Assembly: GCA_020633075.1 (NCBI GenBank)
Contig: JACKEI010000002.1
Location: forward strand, 1,302,001 to 1,366,000
Source of the DNA: Sandaracinaceae bacterium
Lineage (GTDB): Bacteria; Myxococcota_A; Polyangia; Polyangiales; Houyiibacteriaceae
Length of the DNA: 64,000 nt
Direction: 5' to 3'
Position 1 is the stretch's first letter, and each line of letters begins with the position of its first letter. Of this stretch, positions 34,085 through 42,063 are shown piece after piece. The translations under genes and the position numbers were made by a program. The notes beneath the pieces were generated by a model that did no database searches, was not told the DNA's origin, and saw only the letters and a list, made by a program, of their open reading frames with translations.

Positions 34085-35443
34085 ATGAGGCGGGTGCTGG
34101 TCGCCGACGACGAAGAGAACATCCGCCTGGTGCTCGGCACGCTGCTCAAGAAGGCCGGCTATGAAGTGGAGACCGTGGCCAGCGCCGAGGAGGCGCTCAC
34201 GCGCGCGACCACCTTCGACCCCGACTTCGTGCTCGCCGACGTGCGCATGGGCGGCATGACCGGGATCGAGCTGTGTGCCGCGCTGCGCACGCGCGGGCAG
34301 GACGCGACGGTCATCATCATGAGCGCGTACGGCTCCCTGGAGCTGGCCCTGGACGCCATGAAGGCCGGTGCCTACGACTACGTGGCGAAGCCGTTCAAGC
34401 GCGACGAGGTGCTGCTCGCGCTGCGCAAGGCGGAGGAGCGCGAGACCCTGCGCCGCGAGAACAAGGCCCTGCGCGAGGCCGTGCGCGAGCAGCAGTCCTT
34501 CGCGCAGATGCTGGGCAAGAGCGCAGCCATGCAGCGCGTGTTTCGCGTGGTGGAGAAGGTGGCCGGCTACGACACCACCGTGTTGATCCAGGGGGAGAGC
34601 GGCACGGGCAAGGAGCTGATCGCGCGTGCGCTCCACGATCTAGGGGCCCAGCGCGCGGCGCGCTTCGTGCCCGTCAACTGTGGTGCCATTCCGGGGACCT
34701 TGCTCGAGACGGAATTGTTCGGGCACAAGAAGGGCGCGTTCACGGACGCGCGCGCCGACAAGCGGGGTCTCTTCGAGGAGGCCGACGGGGGCACGCTCTT
34801 CCTCGACGAGATCGGCGAGCTGCCCCTGCCGCTGCAGGTGAAGCTGCTGCGGGTCCTGCAGGAGGGCACCATCCGTCCGGTGGGAGACACGCGCGACAAG
34901 GAGGTCAAGGTGCGTGTGGTCGCCGCGACGGTGCGCGATCTCGAGCACGAGGTACGTGAGGGACGCTTCCGCGAGGACCTCTTCTACCGCCTCAACGTGC
35001 TGCAGATCGTCGCGCCTCCGCTGCGCGAGCGGTCGGAGGACATCCTCCTGCTGGCCGAGCACTTCATCGCGCGCTGCAACGCGCGGCTCGGGACCGACGT
35101 GCGCGGCTTGGACCCGGCCGCCAAGAAGCGGCTGCTGCAGTACTCGTTCCCGGGCAACGTGCGTGAGCTCGAGAACCTGATCGAGCGCGCGGTGGTGCTG
35201 AGCGAGGGCCAGCTGCTGGGCGAAGCGGACCTGCCGGAGCGCGTGCGCGAGCCCACCGACATGGTGGCCGCCATCCTGGCCAGCGGCGAGCTCTCCATCA
35301 AGAAGACCCAGCGCTTCATCGAGGAGGCGCTCATCCGCAAGGCGCTCGAGAAGACCGAGGGCAACCGCACGCAGGCCTCGAAGCTGCTCGAGATCAGCCA
35401 CCGCGCGCTGCTCTACAAGATCAAGGACTACGGCTTGTCGTGA
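34085..35443 (+). CDS. NtrC-family sigma54-dependent response regulator
   Basis: This 452-aa protein has an N-terminal receiver (about 1-120; acidic pair ADDEEN, phospho-acceptor in [12 protein letters not shown] near Asp53, Lys in [10 protein letters not shown]). A sigma54 AAA+ domain spans about 140-370 (Walker A GESGTGKE, Walker [25 protein letters not shown]). A Fis-type helix-turn-helix forms the C-terminus ([25 protein letters not shown]). The sigma54-contacting loop reads GAFTDA instead of GAFTGA. No partner kinase is adjacent; the HisKA-only protein at 52860 is the only histidine-kinase-like gene in the window. It is divergent from the vWA lipoprotein. Confidence 0.95.
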   Translation: MRRVLVADDEENIRLVLGTLLKKAGYEVETVASAEEALTRATTFDPDFVLADVRMGGMTGIELCAALRTRGQDATVIIMSAYGSLELALDAMKAGAYDYVAKPFKRDEVLLALRKAEERETLRRENKALREAVREQQSFAQMLGKSAAMQRVFRVVEKVAGYDTTVLIQGESGTGKELIARALHDLGAQRAARFVPVNCGAIPGTLLETELFGHKKGAFTDARADKRGLFEEADGGTLFLDEIGELPLPLQVKLLRVLQEGTIRPVGDTRDKEVKVRVVAATVRDLEHEVREGRFREDLFYRLNVLQIVAPPLRERSEDILLLAEHFIARCNARLGTDVRGLDPAAKKRLLQYSFPGNVRELENLIERAVVLSEGQLLGEADLPERVREPTDMVAAILASGELSIKKTQRFIEEALIRKALEKTEGNRTQASKLLEISHRALLYKIKDYGLS

Positions 35444-35467
35444 GCCCTACGGGCGCGGGCGGCGGCG

Positions 35468-35959
35468 CTACATGCCAGACAGGATCAAGTACCGGCCGTT
35501 CTCGCTGTCCCATTCGAGGACCATGCGCTTGTCCTCGACCTTGTGGTGCCACTCGTTCTCGCCGCGGTGGTCCGCGATGAGCCAGCTGGCCGTGTAGCGG
35601 AACTCCACCAGCACGTCTTCCTCGCGGAAGACCACGTGCCGGTAGCGGATCTCGAAGCGCACGTCTTCCACCCGCGCGAAGAGCTCGGGCAGGGTGGCGG
35701 CCAGGGTGTCGTAGTCGACGTCGTCCTCGCCCGACGGTGTCCCCGACATGTCCAGGTAGCGAGGCGAGGCCATCGCCGTGAGCGCCCTCACGTCGCGGTC
35801 TTCCAGCGCGTTCCGGTAGCTCTCCATGAACTCGATCACCTCGCGGTTTGCGGCGGTGTCCGGCACGGTGGTGTTGGGGATGTCTCGTGTGCAGCCACCC
35901 GCCGCCAGCGCCGCGAGGAGCACGCCGCGCACGAGCAGCGCCGTGCGCGAGAGGGGCAT
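35468..35959 (-). CDS. Putative lipoprotein with SnoaL/DUF4440-like domain
   Basis: This 163-aa protein has a signal peptide with lipobox (LVRGVLLAALAAGGC, Cys near 21). Its mature part has the NTF2-like pattern: NREVIEFMESYRNALEDRDVRALTAMAS, then strands FEIRYRHVVFREEDVLVEFRYTASW and a final MVLEWDSENGRYLILSGM. The precise start is uncertain because several in-frame Met codons lie upstream and none has a ribosome-binding site. I chose 35959, which gives a normal signal peptide. It is convergent with the NtrC-type regulator. The function is unknown. Confidence 0.7.
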   Translation of the reverse strand: MPLSRTALLVRGVLLAALAAGGCTRDIPNTTVPDTAANREVIEFMESYRNALEDRDVRALTAMASPRYLDMSGTPSGEDDVDYDTLAATLPELFARVEDVRFEIRYRHVVFREEDVLVEFRYTASWLIADHRGENEWHHKVEDKRMVLEWDSENGRYLILSGM

Positions 35960-36044
35960 GGAGGGAGCCATGGCGAAGGCGCGCGCGAGCATGGACGAGG
36001 GCGAGGAGGGGGCGGGACGCATCATGAAGCCAATCGAGGTCGCT

Positions 36045-36075
36045 GCGGGTTCTATTCCCGCTCGGGTGCCGGCCA
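36045..36075 (+). other. tRNA 3'-end-like sequence (T-arm remnant)
   Basis: GCGGG-TTCTATT-CCCGC (36045-36061) has the geometry of a tRNA T-arm (5-bp stem, 7-nt TTCnAnn loop). It is preceded by GAGGTCGCT, like a variable loop, and followed by an acceptor-like TCGGGTGCCGGCCA. No D-arm, anticodon arm or 5' acceptor strand can be folded, and the loop has T where a purine is expected. It may be a decayed tRNA 3' end or chance. Confidence 0.3.
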
Positions 36076-36225
36076 TTGTGCGGGGCGTACGGCGCGGCGT
36101 CCAGAAGGGGGCGCGTGCCGAGGTAATTCGCGCCCCGCTTCCGGATTTGCGAGTTGTGGAACGCGAGACCCCTGCTGTAGCATTCCGGTTCCGATGGGCG
36201 ACCGTAGCGCGCCCCTCCCCCCGCG

Positions 36226-37746
36226 ATGAGTAACGGTTCAGGCGACAAAAAGCAGCTCGGCAAGATCATGCTGAAGCAGCGTCTCGTGACGCAGGCCGAG
36301 CTCGACGAGCTCTTGGCCGAGCAGCGCACGCATCCGGGCCAGCGGCTCGCCACGACCGCCGTGAAGTCTGGCAAGGTCGCGGAGGTGGACCTGCTCAAGG
36401 CCCTCAGCGAGCAGCACGGCCTGCCCGGCATCGACCTCACGCAGGTGGTCATCCCGAGCGACAACCTCAAGCTCGTGCCCGTCGAGATCGCCCGCCAGCA
36501 CCTGATTCTCCCGGTGCTGGTGAAGGAGGACCGGGTCTACCTCGCCATGGCGGACCCGAACGATCGCCGCGTGGTGGACGAGATCGAGTTCGTCACGGGG
36601 CTGCGCGTGTTCGCCCACGTGGCGCTGCACGAAGCGCTGCAGGCGGTCATCGACCTGGCCTACGCCGCGCTCGACGCGAACGAACCGTACTACATCGGCT
36701 CGCACGTGACCGACGAGTACCTGGCCTCCGTCGGCATCACGGCTCCCCCGCGCCGGGCGCCGCCCCCGCCGCCGCCCACACGCGCCGTGGTCGAGGAGTC
36801 GCACGTGGCCGCGGTCGAGATGCCGCGCGCGGTGGCGGCAGTCGCTGCCCCCGGCCAGGACGACCTCGGCATCGAAGCGCTGCGCGCTCGAGAGAGCCGC
36901 AAGGAGCCTTCCACCAGCCTTGACGACGCGTTCGGGTCCAAGATGGCGCCGCTGCCCACGGCCGCACGGCGTCCGCGGCCGGAGCGTCCCAAGGTGCTGG
37001 TCGTCGACGACGAAGACGACATCCGCAAGCTCCTGACCCGCGTCCTCCAGACCAAGGGCTACGAGGTCATCGAAGCCAAGCGCGGCCTCGAGGCGCTGCA
37101 GATGGTGCGGGACAACACGCCGGACGTGATCCTGCTGGACGCGATGCTGCCGGAGGTGCACGGCTTCGAGATCTGCCGACGCATCAAGGGCAGCAAGCGC
37201 TATGGGCACATCCCCATCATCATGGTCAGCGCCATCTACCGCGGCTGGCGCGTGGCCGAGGACCTGAAGTCCAGCTTCGGGGTGGACGCCTTCCTCGAGA
37301 AGCCGTTCAAGATGGCGGATGTCCTCACCCACGTGGACGCGGTGCTGGACGGACGCAGTGGGGACGTCGAGCCCGACGACATGCTCTCCAAGGAGACCTC
37401 GGTGTTCCTCGAAGAGGGCATGGACGCGTACCGCGCCGGCGACCTCGAGCTCGCGGTAGCCAAGCTCCGCAAGGGTCTAGGGGTCGATCCAGGCAGCTTC
37501 CAGCTGCACTATCACCTCGGGCTCGTGCTGGGCCGTGGTGACGACATCTTCGACGCCATCCAAGAACTCGAGACCGCCGTAGACATCCAACCCAGGCACT
37601 TTGCCGCGCTGAAGAACCTGGCCATCCTGTATCAACGGGCCGGGTTCAAGTACAAGGCCATCGAGATGTGGGAACGTGCGCTCGGCAACTCCCCCGACGA
37701 CGAGACGCGGCAAGGCATCAAAGAACACCTGATGGCGTTGCTGTGA
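36226..37746 (+). CDS. MshEN-like / receiver / TPR signalling protein
   Basis: This 506-aa cytoplasmic protein has three parts. Residues 1-150 resemble the N-terminal domain of type II secretion/type IV pilus ATPases (QLGKIMLKQRLVTQAELDELLAEQ, LPVLVKEDRVYLAMADPNDRRVVDEIEFVTGLRV), the MshEN/GspE-N fold that can bind cyclic-di-GMP. After a Pro-rich linker comes a receiver domain (about 262-380; VLVVDDEDDIRKLL, Asp in VILLDAMLPEVHG, Lys in FLEKPFK). The C-terminus has TPR repeats (about 395-500). No ATPase core is present. It could link a second-messenger or phosphorelay signal to a motility or secretion machine. It is followed 37 nt later by the GltJ-like gene. Confidence 0.85.
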   Translation: MSNGSGDKKQLGKIMLKQRLVTQAELDELLAEQRTHPGQRLATTAVKSGKVAEVDLLKALSEQHGLPGIDLTQVVIPSDNLKLVPVEIARQHLILPVLVKEDRVYLAMADPNDRRVVDEIEFVTGLRVFAHVALHEALQAVIDLAYAALDANEPYYIGSHVTDEYLASVGITAPPRRAPPPPPPTRAVVEESHVAAVEMPRAVAAVAAPGQDDLGIEALRARESRKEPSTSLDDAFGSKMAPLPTAARRPRPERPKVLVVDDEDDIRKLLTRVLQTKGYEVIEAKRGLEALQMVRDNTPDVILLDAMLPEVHGFEICRRIKGSKRYGHIPIIMVSAIYRGWRVAEDLKSSFGVDAFLEKPFKMADVLTHVDAVLDGRSGDVEPDDMLSKETSVFLEEGMDAYRAGDLELAVAKLRKGLGVDPGSFQLHYHLGLVLGRGDDIFDAIQELETAVDIQPRHFAALKNLAILYQRAGFKYKAIEMWERALGNSPDDETRQGIKEHLMALL

Positions 37747-37783
37747 TGGTCCCCCCGAGCGCTTCCCCAGGCACCCGCACCCG

Positions 37784-39502
37784 ATGAAATTTCTCTGCGA
37801 TAGTTGCAAAGCCAAGTACCAGATCCCCGACGAGAAGGTCGCCGGGCGGACTCTGCGCATGACGTGCCGCAAGTGCGGCAACGACATCCTGATTCGTGGA
37901 GCGGGGGTGAGCCCCAGCGTCGCGCCGCCTCCGGCCGCACCGAGCGAGGCGCCAGCCGCGCCCTCGAAGTCGGCGTCGGCCGCACCAAAGCCCAGCGCCG
38001 CTGCGGCTAGCGCGGGGGTCCCCAAGAAGGCCGCGGTTCCGGCCAAGGCCGCTGCGGTCCCGGCCAAGGCTGCAGCCGTGCCAGCCAAGGCCGCGGCCCC
38101 CAAGCCTGCGGGGGCCGCTGTGAGCGCGGCTGCGCAAGCGCGGCCGTCGGCGCTGGGCGCGGACTTCCGGAAGAAAGTCGGGAACGAAGACGCTGGGTCG
38201 CTGCGCGCGTCCATGCCCTCCGCTGCGCCGCCGCCGGCCACCACGGAGGAGTGGCACGTCGCCGTCAACGACGTGCCCGTCGGACCCATCCGCCGCGACG
38301 AGATCGCGCGCAAGATCGGGACGGGCGCGGTCACCGGCGACTCCCTCGCCTGGCGCGAGGGCTTCGACGACTGGCGGCCTCTCCGCGAGATCCCTCAGCT
38401 GGCGTCGTTGCTCGAGCAGCGGCGGCGTCCTTCCGTGCCTCCGGCGCCTCGGACCACGGGCTCCTCGGCGGGTCCACGTCCCACGGGGCCGCGCGGCCGC
38501 TCGGGCTCCGGGGCGATCAACCTGCCTCCCTCCGAGCGCTCCAGCGCAAACCTGGTGCCCCTCGGTGGCCGCGCTGCGGCGCCTGTCGCGCCGGCCGGCA
38601 ACACGCTCGCGGACGCCCCCATCGGGGAAGAAGACGACTTTGCGCTCGACTTCGCGAGTCCCTCGTCGGTTCCGCCGGCGGCGCCCTCGCGCCCACCACG
38701 GGCTGCCGCCCCGGTGCCCCTTGCGGCCGTCGCCGCGCCCGTTGCCAGCGCGCCCGTTGCCGTCGCCAGCGCGCCCGCCTCCGTCCCGCAGCCAGAGCAT
38801 CACCCGTCGCAGAAGACCCCCGTGTGGGTCTGGGGCATGCTCGCCTGCGGCATCTTCTTCGGGGTCGTGCTCGGAATGAAGGGCTCCGAGTGGTTCGGTA
38901 CGCGAGACACCCCGGAGGTCGCCGTCGCGCCGACACCCCCGGCGCCGCAACCGGACGTGGTGCCGCAGCCGCTGGAGCTGCCGGAGGCCGACGTGGCCGG
39001 CGAGGAAGACGCCGGAGTGCCCGAGGAGGGCTCCGAAGAGACCACGCACACGGGGACCTCTCGGCCCACGGGCGGCGCGCGCACCACGCCCAGCACCACG
39101 GCGATGGCGCCTGCGGCCATGGCGGACGACGGCGCCTTCGCGCAGTTCGAGTCCGTGGGCGGGATGACCGTCACGCCCACGGCCGTGGGAACCGGGATGT
39201 CCGCTGCGACGGCACCGCCGCTCGAAGCCTCCGCGGTGCAGCGCGTGGTGAACAACAACCGGCGGCAGCTGCAGACCTGCTACGAGCGGGCCGCGCGCGG
39301 TCAGGCCAACCCGCCCCGCGCGCGCATGGACGTCAACGTCACGGTGGGTCGCAGCGGTACGGTCACCGCCGTCACCGCCTCGGGCAGCGACTTCGGCGGG
39401 CTCGGCTCGTGCATCGAACAGAGCGTGCGCCGCTGGCGTTTCCCGGCGTCGTCGGACGGCGGAGCCACACGCTTCCCTGTCGTGTTCAGCGCAGGTGGCT
39501 GA
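37784..39502 (+). CDS. GltJ/AgmX-like protein: zinc ribbon, GYF domain, TM helix, TonB-like C-terminus
   Basis: This 572-aa protein begins with an MJ0042-type zinc ribbon (C5, C8, C28, C31). A Pro/Ala-rich stretch contains three VPAKAAA repeats. A GYF-like domain spans about 156-206 (EEWHVAVNDVPVGPI, LAWREGFDDWRPL). A single membrane helix is at about 346-364 (VWVWGMLACGIFFGVVLGM). The periplasmic C-terminal domain (about 485-572; NNNRRQLQTCYERA, IEQSVRRWRFP) is the TonB-like AgmX/PglI domain. This order matches GltJ of the Myxococcus gliding (Agl-Glt) machinery, where the cytoplasmic domains contact the MglA switch. No other glt genes are in the window, so a paralogue with another job is possible. 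Confidence 0.8.
   Translation: MKFLCDSCKAKYQIPDEKVAGRTLRMTCRKCGNDILIRGAGVSPSVAPPPAAPSEAPAAPSKSASAAPKPSAAAASAGVPKKAAVPAKAAAVPAKAAAVPAKAAAPKPAGAAVSAAAQARPSALGADFRKKVGNEDAGSLRASMPSAAPPPATTEEWHVAVNDVPVGPIRRDEIARKIGTGAVTGDSLAWREGFDDWRPLREIPQLASLLEQRRRPSVPPAPRTTGSSAGPRPTGPRGRSGSGAINLPPSERSSANLVPLGGRAAAPVAPAGNTLADAPIGEEDDFALDFASPSSVPPAAPSRPPRAAAPVPLAAVAAPVASAPVAVASAPASVPQPEHHPSQKTPVWVWGMLACGIFFGVVLGMKGSEWFGTRDTPEVAVAPTPPAPQPDVVPQPLELPEADVAGEEDAGVPEEGSEETTHTGTSRPTGGARTTPSTTAMAPAAMADDGAFAQFESVGGMTVTPTAVGTGMSAATAPPLEASAVQRVVNNNRRQLQTCYERAARGQANPPRARMDVNVTVGRSGTVTAVTASGSDFGGLGSCIEQSVRRWRFPASSDGGATRFPVVFSAGG
38036..38098 (+). repeat. In-frame 21-bp tandem repeat (three units)
   Basis: Three copies of a 21-bp unit encode VPAKAAA at residues 85-105 of the GltJ-like protein, in the disordered linker between zinc ribbon and GYF domain. 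Copy number may vary among strains. Confidence 0.7.
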
Positions 39503-39580
39503 CGGGCCCGCGCGCGTCGTCGAAATCTGCGCAAGGTCCTTGGCTTTCTCCCCGCGTATCTGCGACCATCGCAACAAGCC

Positions 39581-39901
39581 GTGACGAACGCGCCCGACGA
39601 TACCAAGGCATCCGACCCCGGATCTCAGGCCGATGAGCTGACCGAGATGTGGGACGCGTCGGCGCTGGACGAGGCAACCGCAGCCTTCGAGGCCGAGGCG
39701 TCCAAGCCCGCGGCGACGGCGCCGGTGCGGCGCGACGAGCCGTCCATCCAGGTCGACGTGGCCGCCATCTCCGTCCCGCCCGTGCGCAAGCGCAAGAAGA
39801 AGCGCGGCCTGGCCAGCATGAGCATGCCGCTGCAGCTCGCGCTCGCGGTGTTCGTCGGCGTCGCCACCTTCGGCATCGTCAAGCTGCTGCTCGCGCACTG
39901 A
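39581..39901 (+). CDS. Small single-pass membrane protein (106 aa)
   Basis: The N-terminal 70 residues are acidic and hydrophilic (DELTEMWDASALDEATAAFEAE). A basic patch, VRKRKKKRG, then precedes one C-terminal membrane helix (LQLALAVFVGVATFGIVKLLLA). The positive patch before the helix predicts a cytoplasmic N-terminus and a tail-anchored topology. The GTG start at 39581 is the first in frame. It lies between the GltJ-like gene and the FliQ/FliR pair on the same strand and may belong to that group. No family was recognised. Confidence 0.65.
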   Translation: MTNAPDDTKASDPGSQADELTEMWDASALDEATAAFEAEASKPAATAPVRRDEPSIQVDVAAISVPPVRKRKKKRGLASMSMPLQLALAVFVGVATFGIVKLLLAH

Positions 39902-40024
39902 GACGTCACCGTCCCGGCCCGGTCGGCCTGGTCGCCGGGGCCAAGCCGGCTGCTGGGCTTGCTCGGAGTCGCATCTGCTGCTCCACTCTGCGCATGTACG
40001 CTGTCGACCACATCGGAGCACATC

Positions 40025-40294
40025 GTGGAGCCGGCTGAGCTGACGCGGCTCACGACCGAGGCGCTCTACCTAGCGCTGCTCCTCTCCGGTCCTGCGCTGG
40101 TCGCCAGCCTCGTGGTCGGGCTGTCCATCGGCGTCGTGCAAGCCGTCACGCAGGTGCAGGAGCAGACCCTCGCCTTCGTGCCCAAGCTCGTGACCGTGGG
40201 GTTGGTGTTGGCGTTGGTGGGCGGCGCTCTCGGAGCAGAGCTCGCGCGCTTCAGCGGCGCGCTCTTCGAGGCGCTCCCCGAGCTCGTGCGGTGA
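40025..40294 (+). CDS. FliQ/SctS family export-gate protein
   Basis: This 89-aa inner-membrane protein has two helices and the family motif: [39 protein letters not shown], then [16 protein letters not shown]. FliQ (flagella) and SctS (type III injectisomes) form the export gate with FliP/SctR and FliR/SctT. The GTG at 40025 ([18 protein letters not shown]) fits the family N-terminus; the frame is open further upstream. Its stop overlaps the start of the FliR-like gene by 4 nt. No FliP, FlhA, ATPase or needle/hook gene is in the window. Confidence 0.88.
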   Translation: MEPAELTRLTTEALYLALLLSGPALVASLVVGLSIGVVQAVTQVQEQTLAFVPKLVTVGLVLALVGGALGAELARFSGALFEALPELVR

Positions 40295-41124
40295 GCCCCG
40301 CAGCTCAGCTGCTGGAAGGGTTGCTGCAGGCCCTCGACGTGCCCGGCACCGGCGTGCGTCCGCTCCACGCCGCGCTGCTGGTGTTCGCGCGGGTCGCACC
40401 GCTGACGGTGCTCGGGCCGCTCTTCTTGCTGCGCCCGGCGCCACCCATCGTGCGGGCGGGGGTGGCGTTGCTCCTGACGCTCGCGCTCTCGCCCCTGGCG
40501 CTGGCTCACGCCAGCCTCGTGTTCGCGCCGCACGAGCTGCCCCTGCTCCTTATCGTCGAGGCGCTGCGGGGGCTGTTGTTCGCGCTGGCCATCGCGCTGC
40601 CGGTCATGGCCCTCGAGGGCGCGGGGCAGTGGCTGGACGCGCTGCGCGGCGCACAGAACGGTGGCAGCGCGGGGCCGCTGTTCGGTGGTCAGGTCACCCC
40701 GCTGGGCACGCTCCTGGGGATGCTGGCGGTGGCGCTCTTCTTCGCGTTCGGTGGCCATCGTGTGGCGCTCGCGGCGTTCGCCACCGGCTTCGAGCTGGTG
40801 CCGGTGGGCGCGCCGCTCCCGAGCGAAGCGTGGCCCGCCTTGGCCGAGCGCAGCATGCGCTGGGTGGCCGCCGCGCTGGCGCTCACGGTGTCCGTCGGAG
40901 CACCCACGGCGCTCGCGCTGGTGCTCAGCGAGCTCACGCTGGGTCTCATGGGGCGCACGGCGCCGCAGCTCCCGCTCCACTTCGCGGGGATGCCCCTGCG
41001 GGCGGCGCTCGGCGTGGTCGGGCTGCTGCTCACGTTGGGGGTTCTGCTGCCGCACCTGCCGGAGCTCTTCATGTCGGGCGTGGACCAAGGGGGCGCGGTG
41101 TTGTCCCAGACCCACGCGCCTTGA
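40291..41124 (+). CDS. FliR/SctT family export-gate protein
   Basis: This 277-aa polytopic protein fits FliR/Sct[41 protein letters not shown] near the start, then [47 protein letters not shown] and a C-terminal region with [30 protein letters not shown]. It is the partner of the preceding FliQ/SctS protein in the type III export gate, and the two genes overlap by 4 nt. Whether they serve a flagellum, an injectisome or a derived system cannot be decided here. Confidence 0.88.
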   Translation: MSPAAQLLEGLLQALDVPGTGVRPLHAALLVFARVAPLTVLGPLFLLRPAPPIVRAGVALLLTLALSPLALAHASLVFAPHELPLLLIVEALRGLLFALAIALPVMALEGAGQWLDALRGAQNGGSAGPLFGGQVTPLGTLLGMLAVALFFAFGGHRVALAAFATGFELVPVGAPLPSEAWPALAERSMRWVAAALALTVSVGAPTALALVLSELTLGLMGRTAPQLPLHFAGMPLRAALGVVGLLLTLGVLLPHLPELFMSGVDQGGAVLSQTHAP

Positions 41125-41156
41125 CAGCGACCGCAGCGGCGTCGAGGCTCCCCCCC

Positions 41157-41681
41157 ATGTCCCCCACCATCTTGCTCACCGCAGACACCATCGCCGCGCG
41201 CGTACACGAGCTCGGACGAGAGATATCGGAGCGTCACCGCGGCGAGTCCGTCGTGCTCGTCGCGGTCCTCAAGGGCAGCTTCGTCTTCGCGGCGGACCTC
41301 GCGCGCGCCATCGACGACAGCGTGACCGTGGAGGTGGAGTTCATGTCCGTGCGCAGCTACGGGGACTCGACCGAGACCAGCGGCGTGGTGCAGATCACCA
41401 GCGACCTCACGCGCTCCATCGAGGGCAAGCGCGTGATCCTGGTGGAGGACATCGTGGACACGGGCCTGACCATGGCCTACCTGCTCGAGAACCTGCGCAC
41501 CCGCGGCCCCGCCTCGCTCGAGCTGGCGTCCTTGCTGCACAAGCCCGCACGCGCGCGCACGCCAGTGCACATCGACTACCTCGGCTTCACCATCGACGAC
41601 GTGTTCGTGGTGGGCTACGGGCTCGACCACGCGCAGCGGCTGCGCAACCTGCCGTACCTCGGAGTGCTGGAGGAGTCGTGA
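41157..41681 (+). CDS. hpt: Hypoxanthine phosphoribosyltransferase
   Basis: This 174-aa purine-salvage enzyme converts hypoxanthine (and guanine) with PRPP to IMP (GMP). Signatures are [41 protein letters not shown] and the PRPP loop [15 protein letters not shown]. The C-terminal [22 protein letters not shown] is typical of bacterial Hpt. The ATG at 41157 fits the family length. A perfect TTGACA (41121-41126) overlaps the fliR stop and could be a -35 element. The stop overlaps the next gene by 4 nt. Confidence 0.95.
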   Translation: MSPTILLTADTIAARVHELGREISERHRGESVVLVAVLKGSFVFAADLARAIDDSVTVEVEFMSVRSYGDSTETSGVVQITSDLTRSIEGKRVILVEDIVDTGLTMAYLLENLRTRGPASLELASLLHKPARARTPVHIDYLGFTIDDVFVVGYGLDHAQRLRNLPYLGVLEES

Positions 41682-41989
41682 GCAAGCGCCTGGACATGCT
41701 GGAGACCGTCATCGCCAAGGGCAGTCAGGACCCCTTCGTGCACTACGCGCGCGCCATGGAGCTGCGCTCACTCGAGCGCTTGGAAGACGCGCTGGCCGCG
41801 TATCAGGAGGTCATGCGCGCGTTCCCGGACTACGTGCCGACCTACCTCATGGCGGGGCAAGTGGCCGAGCAGCTGGGGCGCATGGAGGAGGGGCGCGCGG
41901 CCCTCGAAGCGGGCATCGCCGCGGCTCAGCGCACCGGTGACGGGCACGCGCTCGGGGAGCTGCGCGGGCTGCTGGCCACCTTCGACTGA
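41678..41989 (+). CDS. Small TPR-like protein
   Basis: This 103-aa cytoplasmic protein has tandem tetratricopeptide-like helices ([34 protein letters not shown], then [29 protein letters not shown]). Related small TPR proteins often lie next to housekeeping genes in Myxococcota. The GTG start overlaps the hpt stop by 4 nt, so translation is coupled. No specific partner can be named. Confidence 0.78.
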   Translation: MSKRLDMLETVIAKGSQDPFVHYARAMELRSLERLEDALAAYQEVMRAFPDYVPTYLMAGQVAEQLGRMEEGRAALEAGIAAAQRTGDGHALGELRGLLATFD

Positions 41990-42045
41990 GCCCGCTCGCG
42001 CGGTGAGGGCCGCTGCGCGTTCCGGGCGGCGGCGTCGCGCAACGC

Positions 42046-42054
42046 TGATATGCT
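42046..42054 (+). promoter_or_regulatory. Extended -10 element of nadB
   Basis: TGATATGCT ends 9 nt before the nadB ATG, implying a leader of about 3 nt. The same 9-mer occurs at 52800-52808. Confidence 0.5.
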
Positions 42055-42063
42055 TCGCGCTCC

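Noticed and set aside
38036..38098. CRISPR-like or mobile repeat
   Set aside because: It is a 21-bp in-frame tandem repeat coding for VPAKAAA within one gene, with no spacers.
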